In this document: positions 24,069 through 34,200 of the stretch, one piece after another
How the letters are laid out: each line of letters begins with the position of its first letter
Numbering within the stretch: the stretch's first letter is position 1
Assembly: GCF_018687715.1 (NCBI RefSeq)
Contig: NC_056752.1
Location: 10,430,001-10,494,000 of the forward strand
Source: Carya illinoinensis
Taxonomy: Eukaryota > Streptophyta > Magnoliopsida > Fagales > Juglandaceae
DNA length: 64,000 bases
Direction of reading: 5' to 3'
The notes under the pieces: model-generated
What the model was told of the DNA's origin: nothing
The model's input: the letters and a program-made list of their open reading frames with translations, nothing else
Database searches by the model: none
Translations under genes and position numbers: made by a program

Positions 24069-24910
24069 GGATCAGTCACTGCTCATGGCTGATTCGTAGC
24101 ACACCTTACGTGTAAAATTATTATTATTATTATTATTTATTTATTTTAACACAAAGCCGATTCCCCTACCAGATTCCCTCTCTCAACTCACCCAACCCTA
24201 CCGTGCGCCACCTGTAGCGCCACCGACCACCTCATCGACTCTCTCTCACATCGGCGACCCTCCAGTCACCTTTGACCGTCCACGGCAGCCCCCACGGGCA
24301 GCCCCCTCTCCTCTCCTGAAATGGGTCTTACATGAATTTAGCCACCGGCGTACGCTAGCCCAGCCGCCACCACCGCCGAGTCTCACGACCTCCCAGCAAC
24401 CCCCACTGTCGAACTCAAGTCACGGCAACCCTCTCCTCCCTCTCCATTACATCTCACAACCCGAAATGGATCTCCCCCTTTCTCGCCACCATGCCGCCGC
24501 TGCCGTACGCCAGCCCAGCCACCACCACCGAGCCCCACAAGCTCTCAGTAATCCCCACCGTCGAACCCAAGTCACGGCAACCCTTCCCTCAATCTCCATT
24601 GCATCTAACAACCCGAAATGGGTCTCCCCCTTTCTCGCCACCATGCTGCCGTCATATGCCAGCCCAGTCACCACCACCAAACCCCACGACCTCCCAACAA
24701 CCCCCACCGTCGAACCTAAGTCACGGTAACCCCCTCCTCCCTCTCCATCGTAGCACACATAGCCCTGGTAGTTTGCCATTTTTGGGAGTGGACAGCTTCA
24801 GGGTGTTGGGGCCTTAGGGAAAAATTGGACAATTTGCTTAGGGAGAAATTGGTCAATCTGCTTAGCCACGCAAGGTGTGTTTTGGCTAATGCCAAACAGT
24901 GGCTGATGCC
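24069..24910. mobile_element. Inverted-repeat-bounded element with a GC-rich interior
   Basis: The left end 24069-24107 and the reverse complement of the right end 24872-24910 share the framework ATCAG-CACTG-GGC-CACACCTT, about 39 bp with several mismatches. The interior is far richer in C than any other part of the window. The ends suggest a non-autonomous DNA transposon, but no target-site duplication was found and no transposase is present, so the class is open. Confidence 0.55.
24318..24760 (+). repeat. Triplicated 145-152-bp proline-codon-rich module
   Basis: Copies begin at 24318, 24463 and 24615, each with GAAATGG[A/G]TCT, then GTACGCCAGCCCAGCC-like and CCACCGTCGAACCCAAGTC-like segments and CCTCTCCAT near the end. 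Two overlapping plus-strand frames (24466-24729, 24491-24817) read Pro/Thr/Ser-rich low-complexity protein. Because different frames stay open at once, composition rather than selection explains them. This could be a captured gene fragment that then expanded inside the element. Confidence 0.7.
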
Positions 24911-25232
24911 AATACATTTTCATATCTAAGAGGTCTTAGCTTTAGGCATTTTAGTGAAGTTATCAAAGTGCACAGTAGAAGCGTGGTACTTGGTGATATG
25001 ATAGTTTGGGAGTAAAATTTAATGAGGATCTTGAGGAATTAGTTGTGATTTGAGATCACTTATGTATTTTAAATTTGGGACTATACATTCCTATGGGGGT
25101 TGATCGTGTTCCGGTACGCATTTTATGGTTATTAATGGTTAACATTAGAAAAGACTAGCAACTAACCAAAGTGAGTGTTATAGAGACTTGGAAGTTGAAC
25201 CTTAGGCATCAAAAGTGGACAGCGTAATCTAA
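24911..25232. other. Intergenic spacer
   Basis: I see nothing in this stretch beyond ordinary AT-rich sequence between two DNA elements. Confidence 0.5.
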
Positions 25233-25583
25233 GGCCCCATTTGGTTTCACAAACTATCTCATCCTATCTCATATCATATCAACATTCAAACCCAATTTAA
25301 ATACAAACACTTTTCAATTTCAAATTTTAAACTTTTAAACTTTTTTATTTAATCATTACAATTTTATTAAATTTCCAAACAAAACACTAAAAAGAATTCA
25401 ATTTTTTCAATTTCCAAAATAAAAAATAATATTTTAATATTTTAACTTTATAATATTTTTATTTAATTTTTTTTCTCTCATTTCCTAAAATTTTATAAAA
25501 TATCTTAACTCATACATACTATTTATAAATTATATCACTATTATTCACATATTTTTCATCTCATCTGTGTAACCAAACGAGAC
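25233..25583. mobile_element. MITE with GTTTGGTT-type terminal repeats
   Basis: The left end GGCCCCATTTGGTTTCACA matches, with mismatches, the reverse complement of the right end (GTCTCGTTTGGTTACACAGA). The interior is almost pure A/T with no coding capacity, and the length (about 350 bp) is typical. Sequence CTATCTCATC/GATGAGATGA next to the ends is inverted too. Related ends appear at 61226-61546 and at the right edge of the window. Target-site duplication not seen. Confidence 0.75.
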
Positions 25584-25978
25584 TGAAATTATGAGGTAAT
25601 AATTACTGAGATCCATGAGTGTTGTAGGGTATCATGTCTGACTACCATAGGACTCTACATGTGATGTGTGTTATTGGAGGAACTAGTTGTGGTCATAATG
25701 AAAGAACCTATGGTAGATGTATGTATAGATTATTGACCCTTTAAGTCCTTGGGGATTAGTTAGGTACAATCGGATAATTGTCGTGGGTTTGCTGAAGCAG
25801 AAAAGAGTGTTAAGGCATACATGTTGGGTAGCCAAATGTTTTGGGTTGATGTTTAATGTAAAATCATTTGGCGTATGTTGTATAAGCATGTTTGATGACG
25901 TGGTTAAAATTGATTTAAATGGGTCGACTCATTAAGTAGTAAGTGTTTATAAAATATTTAAATGGACATATTCATAAT
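25584..25978. other. Intergenic spacer left of the first gypsy element
   Basis: I see no gene or repeat end here. A 68-codon minus-strand frame at 25683-25889 looks accidental. Confidence 0.5.
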
Positions 25979-26389
25979 TTTTAAAAGCCAGATTGTGGAT
26001 AAGAAGCATTGTGGTGGAACGTACAAGTTGAGAGAGTTAAGGAGTAATGAGGGCCGTTGATCAGAGGAATGGTTGGGATCAAAGCTAGGGTTACGTTGAG
26101 TATGGTAATGTTCTAGAAGTCCACGTGGAAGCAGAAGATGCAGTCTTATTTTTACTCTTTCAATGAAGTAGCGAATGGACTAGTAGTTATGGTTGTTCTT
26201 TTCCTTTATTTGAAATTAACCTTATGTCCAAGTTTGTTAGAATCTCCAGTATATGGAGAAGGAAATCCGATGTAAAACGTATCGAAAATCATCTTTCAAA
26301 TTCAGTCTTCTTCTTCTTTATCTTCTGGAGGTTTTCACACCCTCTAAGTGAGACTTGTTCCATTCCTTTTCTACTATACTATTATAAAG
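25979..26389 (+). repeat. 5' LTR of the first gypsy element
   Basis: The inner boundary is set by the primer binding site TGGTATCTAGAGCC starting at 26390, one inserted base from the usual Met-tRNA complement. The outer boundary is set by alignment to 31332, where the 3' LTR starts TGTTACAAG after a purine tract. The first 130 bp align with the 3' LTR. Confidence 0.75.
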
Positions 26390-26423
26390 TGGTATCTAGA
26401 GCCTTTCTTCGTGCCTTTTCACC

Positions 26424-29400
26424 ATGGCTGAAAATATAAAGATACAAGAGGGATTGAATACACTCAAAAAATCTACGAAAACCCAATTTAAGTCCATTGA
26501 AGCAGAGATGCAGGGCCTCAAGTAGCAGATGGTAGCAATGCTTTTGGAATTGCAAAGGAGCAACAAAAATTAGCACAAAGGAGAGTCATCAGCTGGCAAT
26601 CAATTTACACATGACCCATCACTACTATCGAGAGGTGAGGTCTAGACAAGGTCCATCAGGTTAGCCTTTCCAGCTTTTGATGGTTCAGATCCCAATGGGT
26701 GGATCTATAGGGTGAATCAGTTTTTTCTATTCCATAATACCCTCCCTCAATATAGGCTAAATCTAGTATCCTTCCATATGGAAGGCAAAGTCCTCACCTG
26801 GTTCCAGGATCTTGATGAATCTGGCCTGTTGGCTGATTGGGATACCTTTATTAAGGCCTTACTTATATGCTTTGATCCTAATTGTTACAATGACCCTATA
26901 GAAGCCCTTACCAGGCTGAAACAAACTGGTTTTGTAGAGGAGTATAAAACACATTTTGAGACTCTCTCTAATCAGCTTAGGGGTTTTTTGAATTATTGAA
27001 GCTATTTTTTAAGAGCATTGTTACCGGAATAGCCATATCCAAAAATAAAGTAATTTTTTAACTGTTAGAAATAAAATTAGCTTGCATTGGATTAGCCAAT
27101 TTCAAAACCTTTAACTTTTAGCTATAGTAAATGTAAAGTTATAATCAAATTTGATAGTTATTGTACAAGAAGCAAATTATTATTTTATTATTTTTCTAGA
27201 ACTCTCACTCTCTCATCTAAATATTTTTAGAACATTCGGCAGAATAAAATATGGTTGGATTGGAAAATGGAGTACATATAATTGAAAAATATATTTTTTA
27301 ACCCATAATTTAATTAAAATATGATTACTAATTAACATATAATATGTAGAATAATAAAATATGATAAAATAAAATAAATTAATAATTAAAAAATTAAATA
27401 TTTTTTTAATTATTAATTACTCGTTACTATATAACGAATAAATGAAGAATTTAATGTGGAGATTTGATGTGAATAGCCAAAGCCAAAGTTATCTTATATT
27501 ATTTTCTTGTCATATAATGAAAAAATAGATATTCCAATGTGAAGATTAATATAAATGGAATAGTCAAAATTTAAATTTATCTTATATTCATCAAAAGTAT
27601 TCTTTACGTATACATAATCCAATAACAATGCTCTCTAAGTGGTCTTAAAGATGAAATCCGACTTACTATCCGAATGTTTCATCCTCAACTTGTTAATAGC
27701 CTATAGCCTAGCAAAAATCTAAGAAGAAAATGCAGTCCTGACCAAAAAACCCACCCAATGGAACCCTCCCAAGCCTCCCTATCCTACAAAACCCGGCTTG
27801 TTAAAATTGCCCACCATAAACCCATATATGGCCAAACAGTCCAAAAACACTCTACCAGTCCAGCGCATTAACCAACTCCAAATGAAAGACCGCCGAGAAA
27901 GGGTTTGTGTTATTATTGTGAGGCCAAATCGTAGCTAGGCCATAAGTGTCAAAAATCCAAACTTCTATTTGATTAAGGAGATATGTGACAATCCAGATGA
28001 GGTTAAGGAGCAAAAAAGAGAGGAAAAACTTAAAGAAGTTGTGGATTACATAGTGACCTTAGAACCTTCTAATCTCGGTCTTGAGATTTCATTACATGCT
28101 ATAATGGGGGCTGCAAATCCAAGAACCATAAAGGTTATGGCCACTGTTGGTGCTTGTGTTTTGGTTGTGTTGATTGACACAGGGAGCATGCATAATTTTC
28201 TCAACCTCGGAGCATTATGCAAGATGAAATTACATTGTAACAGCAAAGACAAAGTGACTAATGGGGCTGTGGTGGAAAGTGAGGGTATGGTTGCTAACAT
28301 GTCTATTTCTATACAGGGCAATCTATTTGATACAGGGGCTTACATTCTCAACCTCATGTAGTTTACACATGCGGGAAAGCAAGTAATACTTAAGGGGCTT
28401 GACACCCCAAAATTCATGGAAGAGGGTACTTTACCTGGCAATTCTAGCAGGGAAAATATAGGTGTTTTGTTGTAGTTCATGGAAGAAAACATAACCAAAC
28501 CAGATTAGCCCACTTGCATAGACATTCAGAATCTTCTCCAGCATTTTCAGGATATATTTTCTAAGCCAAAAACACTTCCTCCAAACCGATCCCACGACAC
28601 TCCATCATCTTACAACCAGGCACTAAACCCATTTTAGTAAGACCATACAAATATGCATTTTTTCATAAAGATGTGATTGAAAAAATTATAAAAGAACTCC
28701 TATCATTTAGAGTGATACAACCCAGCCAATGCCCCTATTCTTCACTCATTTTACTTGTCCGGAAGGCTGATGGGTCTTGGAGGTTATGTGTTGATTATCG
28801 AGCCCTAAATAGTGTCACGGTTAAGGATAAATATCATATACCAGTGGTGGATAAGCTTAATGGTGCTATAGTGTTTTCCAAACTCGATCTCAGATAATGA
28901 TATCACCAGATCAAGGTCAATCCTACGGATATTCCCAAGACGGCCTTTCGTACCCACAAAGGCCACTATGAATTTCCGGTTATGCCGTTTGGCTTGACTA
29001 ATGCTCCAATCACTTTTCAAAGCTTGATGAACACCATTTTCTTGCCTTATCTATGAAAGTTTATTTTGGTATTTTTTAATGACATTTTGGTGTATAGGAT
29101 AAGGAGCAGCACCTACAACATCTCAAGATTACTCTTGAAACACTAAGGCAACATGAGTTGTTTGCCAAATTGTCTAAATGTAGCTTTAGTAGCCCTGAGA
29201 TCTCATACCTGGGCCATTTCATTTCAGCTCACAGAGTTAAGGCTGACCCAGCAAAGCATAGAGCCATGGAAGATTGGCCAAGGCCAACCTCTCTTAAAGC
29301 CCTTCGAGGCTTCTTAGGCTTGACTAGCTACTATAGGCGTTTTATACGAGGTTATGGAGGAGTGGCTACTGCCCAAACTTGTTTATTGAAGAAAGATGGC

Positions 29401-31330
29401 TTCCAATGGAACTCTGAGGCTAATGAGGCATTTCTTAACCTCAAACAAGCTATTATGAACCCCCCGATATTGGCTCTTTCAAATTTTTTTCAACCATTTA
29501 CCATAGAATGTGATGCTTCGGGGAAGGCTGTGGGGGCTGTTCTTCTGCAAAAAGGGCATCCTATTGCCTATTATAGTCAAGCTCTAAAATGAAGGGCCTT
29601 GAATATGTTTACATATGAGAAGGAGTTACTGCCTTTGGTTTTAGCTGTGCAAAAGTGGCTGCATTATCTACTGGGGTCAAGTTTCACAGTTAAAACAAAC
29701 CATCAAAATTTGAAATTTTTACTAGATCAGAAGGTGGGTACTCTCATGCAACAAAGATGGGCGTCCAAATTTCTTGGCTACGATTTCCTAGTGGAATACA
29801 AGTAAGGCAAAGACAATAAAGTTGCAGACGCATTGTCCTGAATGCATGAGGATGAAGGTCATGCCACTCTAATGCTTATTATGATCTCAGTACCAAAGTT
29901 GGAATTATTGGAGGAATTAAGGCAGTTGTATGTATATGACAAAGCAGTACAAGCATTGGTGCAGAAGTACCACAACCAAGAGTTAGGGCCTAAATATAGC
30001 TACTGGGATGGGTTACTTTACTATAAACATAGACTCTACATCACTAATCGTAGCATCCCAAATTATAGCATAGCAGTCCCACTAGGGGGCACTCGGGGTT
30101 CGATAAAACCCTCCATCGCATGCGAAGATAGTTCTTTTGGCCAGGGTAATCTGATGTCCAAAAATATATTAGGAGCTATGATGTGTGCCAGTGAGGTCAA
30201 GAATGAGAATACTCTTCCAAGGGGTCTTTTACAGCCACTACCGATACCTTCTAGACCATGGGTTAGAATCACCATGGATTTTATTGAAGGTCTTCCTCCT
30301 TTTAAGGGGTTTGATTATCCATGGGTGATTGTGGATAGACTGACAAAATTCAGCCATTTCATACCCCTTACCCATCATTACACAGCCCTAACCTTAGCCT
30401 AATTTTTCGTGAAGTATGTCTTTAAGCTCCACGGTATGCCCAATACCATCATCTCAGATAGGGATTGATCTTTTACTAGTAAGTTTTGGGGGGAGTTGTT
30501 TCAACAACAAGGAGTACAACTGGCTTTTTCCACGGCGTACCACCCCCAGAGTGATGGTCAATCAGAAGCCGTAAATAAGACCCTAGAGAATTATCTACAC
30601 TGTTTTGTAGGGGATAGGCCTAGAGATTGGGTCATATGGTAACCACTGGCCGAGTGGTAGTACAACACCTCCACCCATGCATCAACACACTTAACCCCCT
30701 TCAAAGCCTTATATGGTTACCCTAACCCCAAGTTGATAAGTTACTTGCCTGGTGGGTATGATTTGGAAGCTATCGACGCAAGCCTTCATTCCCATGAGCA
30801 AATCTCTTAGTTATTGTGCCAAAACTTGCAAAAGGTACGAGAACAAATGAAACATTATGCAGATCTCAGGTGAAAGGAGCGATCTTTCAAGGTTGGAGAT
30901 TGGGTTTTTGTTCTGTTTACAGCCTTACCAACAACAAACTTTGGCCCAATGAAAGAACATGAAGCTGTCCCTTAGATTTTACGGCCCCTTCCAGATCCTC
31001 AGTCATGTCGATTCTGTAGCTTACCGCTTGGAGTTACCATTAACTTCTCAAATCCATCTGGTTTTTCAAGTCTCACTGCTAAAAAAGAAGATCGGCAACA
31101 ACCTCACTTCGATCCCCACACTTCCACTAGTTGATGCTCATAAGGTGTTGAAGCCAGAGCTTGAAGCCGTGTTGGATCGGCGCATTTGAAAGAGGGGATC
31201 TTTGCCGCTGACAAAAGTGTTGGTTCGTTGGCAAGGACAGAGCGAAGCAGATGCTACTTGGGAGAGTTTTCACTAGTTGAAACACACCTACCCACACCTT
31301 GTGGGCCAGGTGTTCTGAAATAGAGGGGCT
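26424..31330 (+). pseudogene. Gypsy Gag-Pol polyprotein remnant with chromodomain
   Basis: Gag opens at 26424, hits an early stop, and its conserved core reads at 26712-26999 (LTWFQDLDESG). After the inserted MITE the same frame resumes at 27638 (SGLKDEIRL). The CCHC knuckle at 27908-27949 contains a TAG at 27932. The protease keeps D-T-G at 28176-28184. RT begins near 28673 and its catalytic pair is changed: F-N-D at 29075-29083, with Asn where the first Asp is expected. RNase H is at 29158-29805. Integrase (30247 onward, TMDFIEGLP) has lost its HHCC zinc domain to frameshifts. A chromodomain (VLVRWQGQSEADATWESF) lies at about 31195-31320. At least a dozen stops are present. Confidence 0.87.
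27012..27634. mobile_element. Harbinger/Tourist-like MITE inserted in gag
   Basis: Perfect 12-bp terminal inverted repeats, AGAGCATTGTTA at 27012-27023 and its complement at 27623-27634, bound a 623-bp AT-rich, non-coding insert. The flanks are TTA (27009-27011) and CTA (27635-27637), a 3-bp target duplication with one change, as PIF/Harbinger elements make. Removing the insert and one flank copy restores an in-frame gag reading across the site, which independently confirms both borders. Confidence 0.88.
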
Positions 31331-31331
31331 T

Positions 31332-31466
31332 TGTTACAAGACAGATCGTGCATGAGTAGCATTGTAGTGGAAAGCGTACAAGTTGAGAGAGTTAAGGAGT
31401 AATGAGAGCTGTTGATCAGAGGAACGACTGGGATGAAAGCTAGGGTCACGTTGAGTATGATAATGT
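31332..31466 (+). repeat. Truncated 3' LTR of the first gypsy element
   Basis: It starts TGTTACAAG right after a purine tract (AGAGGGG at about 31322-31328) and matches the 5' LTR to TAATGT at 31466, where similarity stops abruptly. About 276 bp of the LTR, including the part with its RNA start and poly(A) signals, is missing. Confidence 0.8.
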
Positions 31467-32942
31467 ATTAACTTATAGATTTTACTAATTATGTCTTGCC
31501 TTCGATTGGTTTTGGCTTGATTCTATTGTGAGACAAGTTTGAAGGTGTTAAAAAGGTCATGTAAGCGGTGTTTATATGCTAAACTTTGCCTAAAACTGAT
31601 TGATATTGATTTTATGAAAAATTTGCATATTTATTATGAAAACAACATCGGTCATTTTCTGCACTACTCTTTGTATCCAAATTAGAAAATGAAGTATATT
31701 TCTATTATGACTAATGTAGACATAAACATTTTTTGCACACTATTCTCAATTATATAAAAAGAAAATATGAAATATGTAAATGATTAAATGATATTTATCT
31801 GTTCAGGCTCTGTTATGATATGATGTTGCATTTAAAATCCTCTGGCGTGACATTCCTTTCTACTTTCATCATAACATTACTATGGGTGTAATACTGTGGC
31901 TTATATTATTATGTTGATACAAACATCTCTATTTCCGTCTTCCGAGTGCACCCTCTTTGAAAACAAAGTTATTTTTTGCTTGGTCTCTTTTCTGTATGCA
32001 CATTCGGCGCGTTGAATTTAAAAGTGAAAGTTTTAACTTCTATTTCTACCTAGTTTGGCTACCAGGTATAGCACAACCCTATAACATGGATTTAACATGG
32101 AATTTATTTAGTTATGATGTTGCTCAGTACTTATGCCAAAAGACTTTTGTATATTTTATTATTATAAATAAATATTTCTGAAATGTTGCTTTGATATTTT
32201 TGGATATTCAGATTTGTTCTACATTCTGTAACTAGTCCATGTTTTCACACTAGTATATATTTACTGCTTACTGAATTGTTGATAACTCACTCAATTGTCT
32301 TCATTATATTTTAGATAATTTTGATGTTTCAATTGAAAGAATAGTAAGCAATGGTGGGATTAGTTGAGTGTAATGAAAATGTACCTTAGAGACACAAATG
32401 TATCAACAGATTGAAATAAAGTGCCAAAGGTATAAAATTTAAAGGGTATTTATTTAGGAAAGTTGTCACTTTCTTTTGGATTGGTAATTTAGGATATTAA
32501 TGCTTTTATTGAGATTTTGTGAAATTCTTTATTAATTATGTTGGAGGAGTTCATTGATGTCTTTGTGTAGGATAGTATATTTTTGAATATTTGATTTTCA
32601 CATGTTATAGAGCCATTTTAATGTGTCATTTGAGTTATATTTGTATTGTTGGGAGTCTATATTTACATATATCATGTAAAAAGGTTTACCCTCGGATATA
32701 GGGCGTTAGAACTTTAGTTTTTGTAGCATTGTAAGAGAAAAAGTTTAAGCCATATTTGAACTAATATTTTAAAAAGACTATTCAATGATATAATTGAAAC
32801 TTTATTACGATTATAATAGAGAGCTAGAACTTCTCCGTACTAAACAATTTGAGATCTCATACATTATTGACACCTATCACTCAGTATGAAGTATCACATT
32901 TTTATATTATATTAGAGCTTTGCTATAGTTTCATAAAGAGAA

Positions 32943-33079
32943 CTCACAAAATAAGTTTATAAACTGATGTGCTTAAATGTGATAAGTTAGATTTTCGTTA
33001 TAATGAAAATAGTTTTGCAATTCAATGTACCACAAGTTCACAACAAATCAAATCAGTTTATGAGTTTTATTTTGTGAAT
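32943..33079. mobile_element. Palindromic MITE family, copy B (best ends)
   Basis: Left end CTCACAAAATAAGTTTATAA then ACTGATGTG; the right end is the inverse (CAAATCAGTTTATGAG then TTTTATTTTGTGAATC). About 28 bp of terminal inverted repeat with a few mismatches bounds a 137-bp element with no coding capacity. It is the clearest member of a family also found near 17.7, 33.4 and 51.4 kb. Confidence 0.7.
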
Positions 33080-33393
33080 CAAGCATTCCTCTATTTTTAT
33101 ATTATATTATATTATATTATATGTGTGAGTATATATGACATAATCAAAAACTAAATAAATTTATTTACAAACTTATATTTCGATTGATCCAAAACACCAT
33201 TAAATATTTTTTTTATATAAGAGTGGTGGGTTCGAACCTAGTTATCCTATTTAGAGACCATGCCTTAAATTAGATCCAACAATGATGAAAAACTATCAAT
33301 ATTCACAAGTGCCAATAACAAAACTTAATAAAAACAACGTGACAAATTGATCATAAGGATATTTGTATAGTAAGAGAAATGTTTTATTATAAA

Positions 33394-33500
33394 AATGAGT
33401 CTACAAAAACAAATTTATAAATTGAGATAATTTGATATGGTACATTAAATTGTAAAGTTATTTTTAATATAAAATATATTTAATATACCATACGAAACCA
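33394..33500. repeat. Palindromic MITE family, copy C
   Basis: It shares the block ACAAATTTATAAATTGA...GATATGGTACATTAAATTGTAAAGT...AATATACCATAC with copies A and D. The ends are eroded. Confidence 0.5.
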
Positions 33501-33840
33501 TATTTACGAGTAATACTTCTAACTATCTTATTGTTTATCATTATATTATCATGAATAATACTATGCTTCTTGATGAATGCTACCGACAATAGATCATGAT
33601 TTAATTTATTTTTATTTATTGATTAAGAAAATAATTTTTAATAATTCTATAATTTTTTTAAAAATTTATTTAAAAATATAAAAATATATTAAAAAGGATC
33701 AAATAGCCTTACCGAAAGAATTTCTCCAACTACACCCTTGGCACGATCTATCATTCTTCTTTCCTTTGTATGTAATGAATATTTCTTGAGTGGCACTACA
33801 AGCATACAGCAATCGGGAGGAATTCTACCGACAAGCGAAG

Positions 33841-33872
<32 letters not shown>

Positions 33873-34200
33873 GGTATTTTAATTTATATTTTTAAATTAT
33901 TTTAAATATTTTAAAAAAATCTCATAATACCATTAAAATGGGTGAAAGATAAATGCTGTTATAATGGATCCTCAAACGGGTCCCGACACTTTTTTTTTTT
34001 TTTTAAATAGTATACTGAATAATACGTGGTGGGACTTGATTCGTAGCGAATCCAATAACCAAAAAATGCCTTCCTCTCGTCTTCTTCGAGGCTTCCCGGC
34101 GGATCAGACAAGAGAGAAAATTAAGAAAATTCGTACATTTATCTTCAAATAAAAAGAGGCCGTGTAATTTGCAAGGGCGAGAGTGTGCTAGAAAGAAGAA

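Larger units (their letters stand above)
25979..31466 (+). mobile_element. Decayed Ty3/gypsy chromovirus-type retrotransposon, plus strand
   Basis: Order is 5' LTR, tRNA primer site, gag, zinc knuckle, protease, RT, RNase H, integrase, chromodomain, purine tract, truncated 3' LTR. RT before integrase marks gypsy; the terminal chromodomain marks a chromovirus. The 5' LTR is about 411 bp (25979-26389) and the 3' LTR only about 135 bp (31332-31466). Over the shared region the two differ at roughly one site in ten, so the insertion is old. A 623-bp MITE sits inside gag. No TG start remains on the left LTR (it reads TT). Confidence 0.88.
31467..34200. other. Intergenic region and upstream region of the HAD gene
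   Basis: AT-rich, with two MITE copies (listed separately) and T-runs at about 33848-33872 and 33991-34004. Small open frames such as 31957-32181 are not convincing. The last 150 bp before 34201 is purine-rich leader-like sequence and is probably the HAD gene's 5' UTR. Confidence 0.5.

Noticed and set aside
31957..32181. 74-codon plus-strand frame right of the first gypsy element
   Set aside because: Hydrophobic, AT-driven codons and no link to the element or to a known family.
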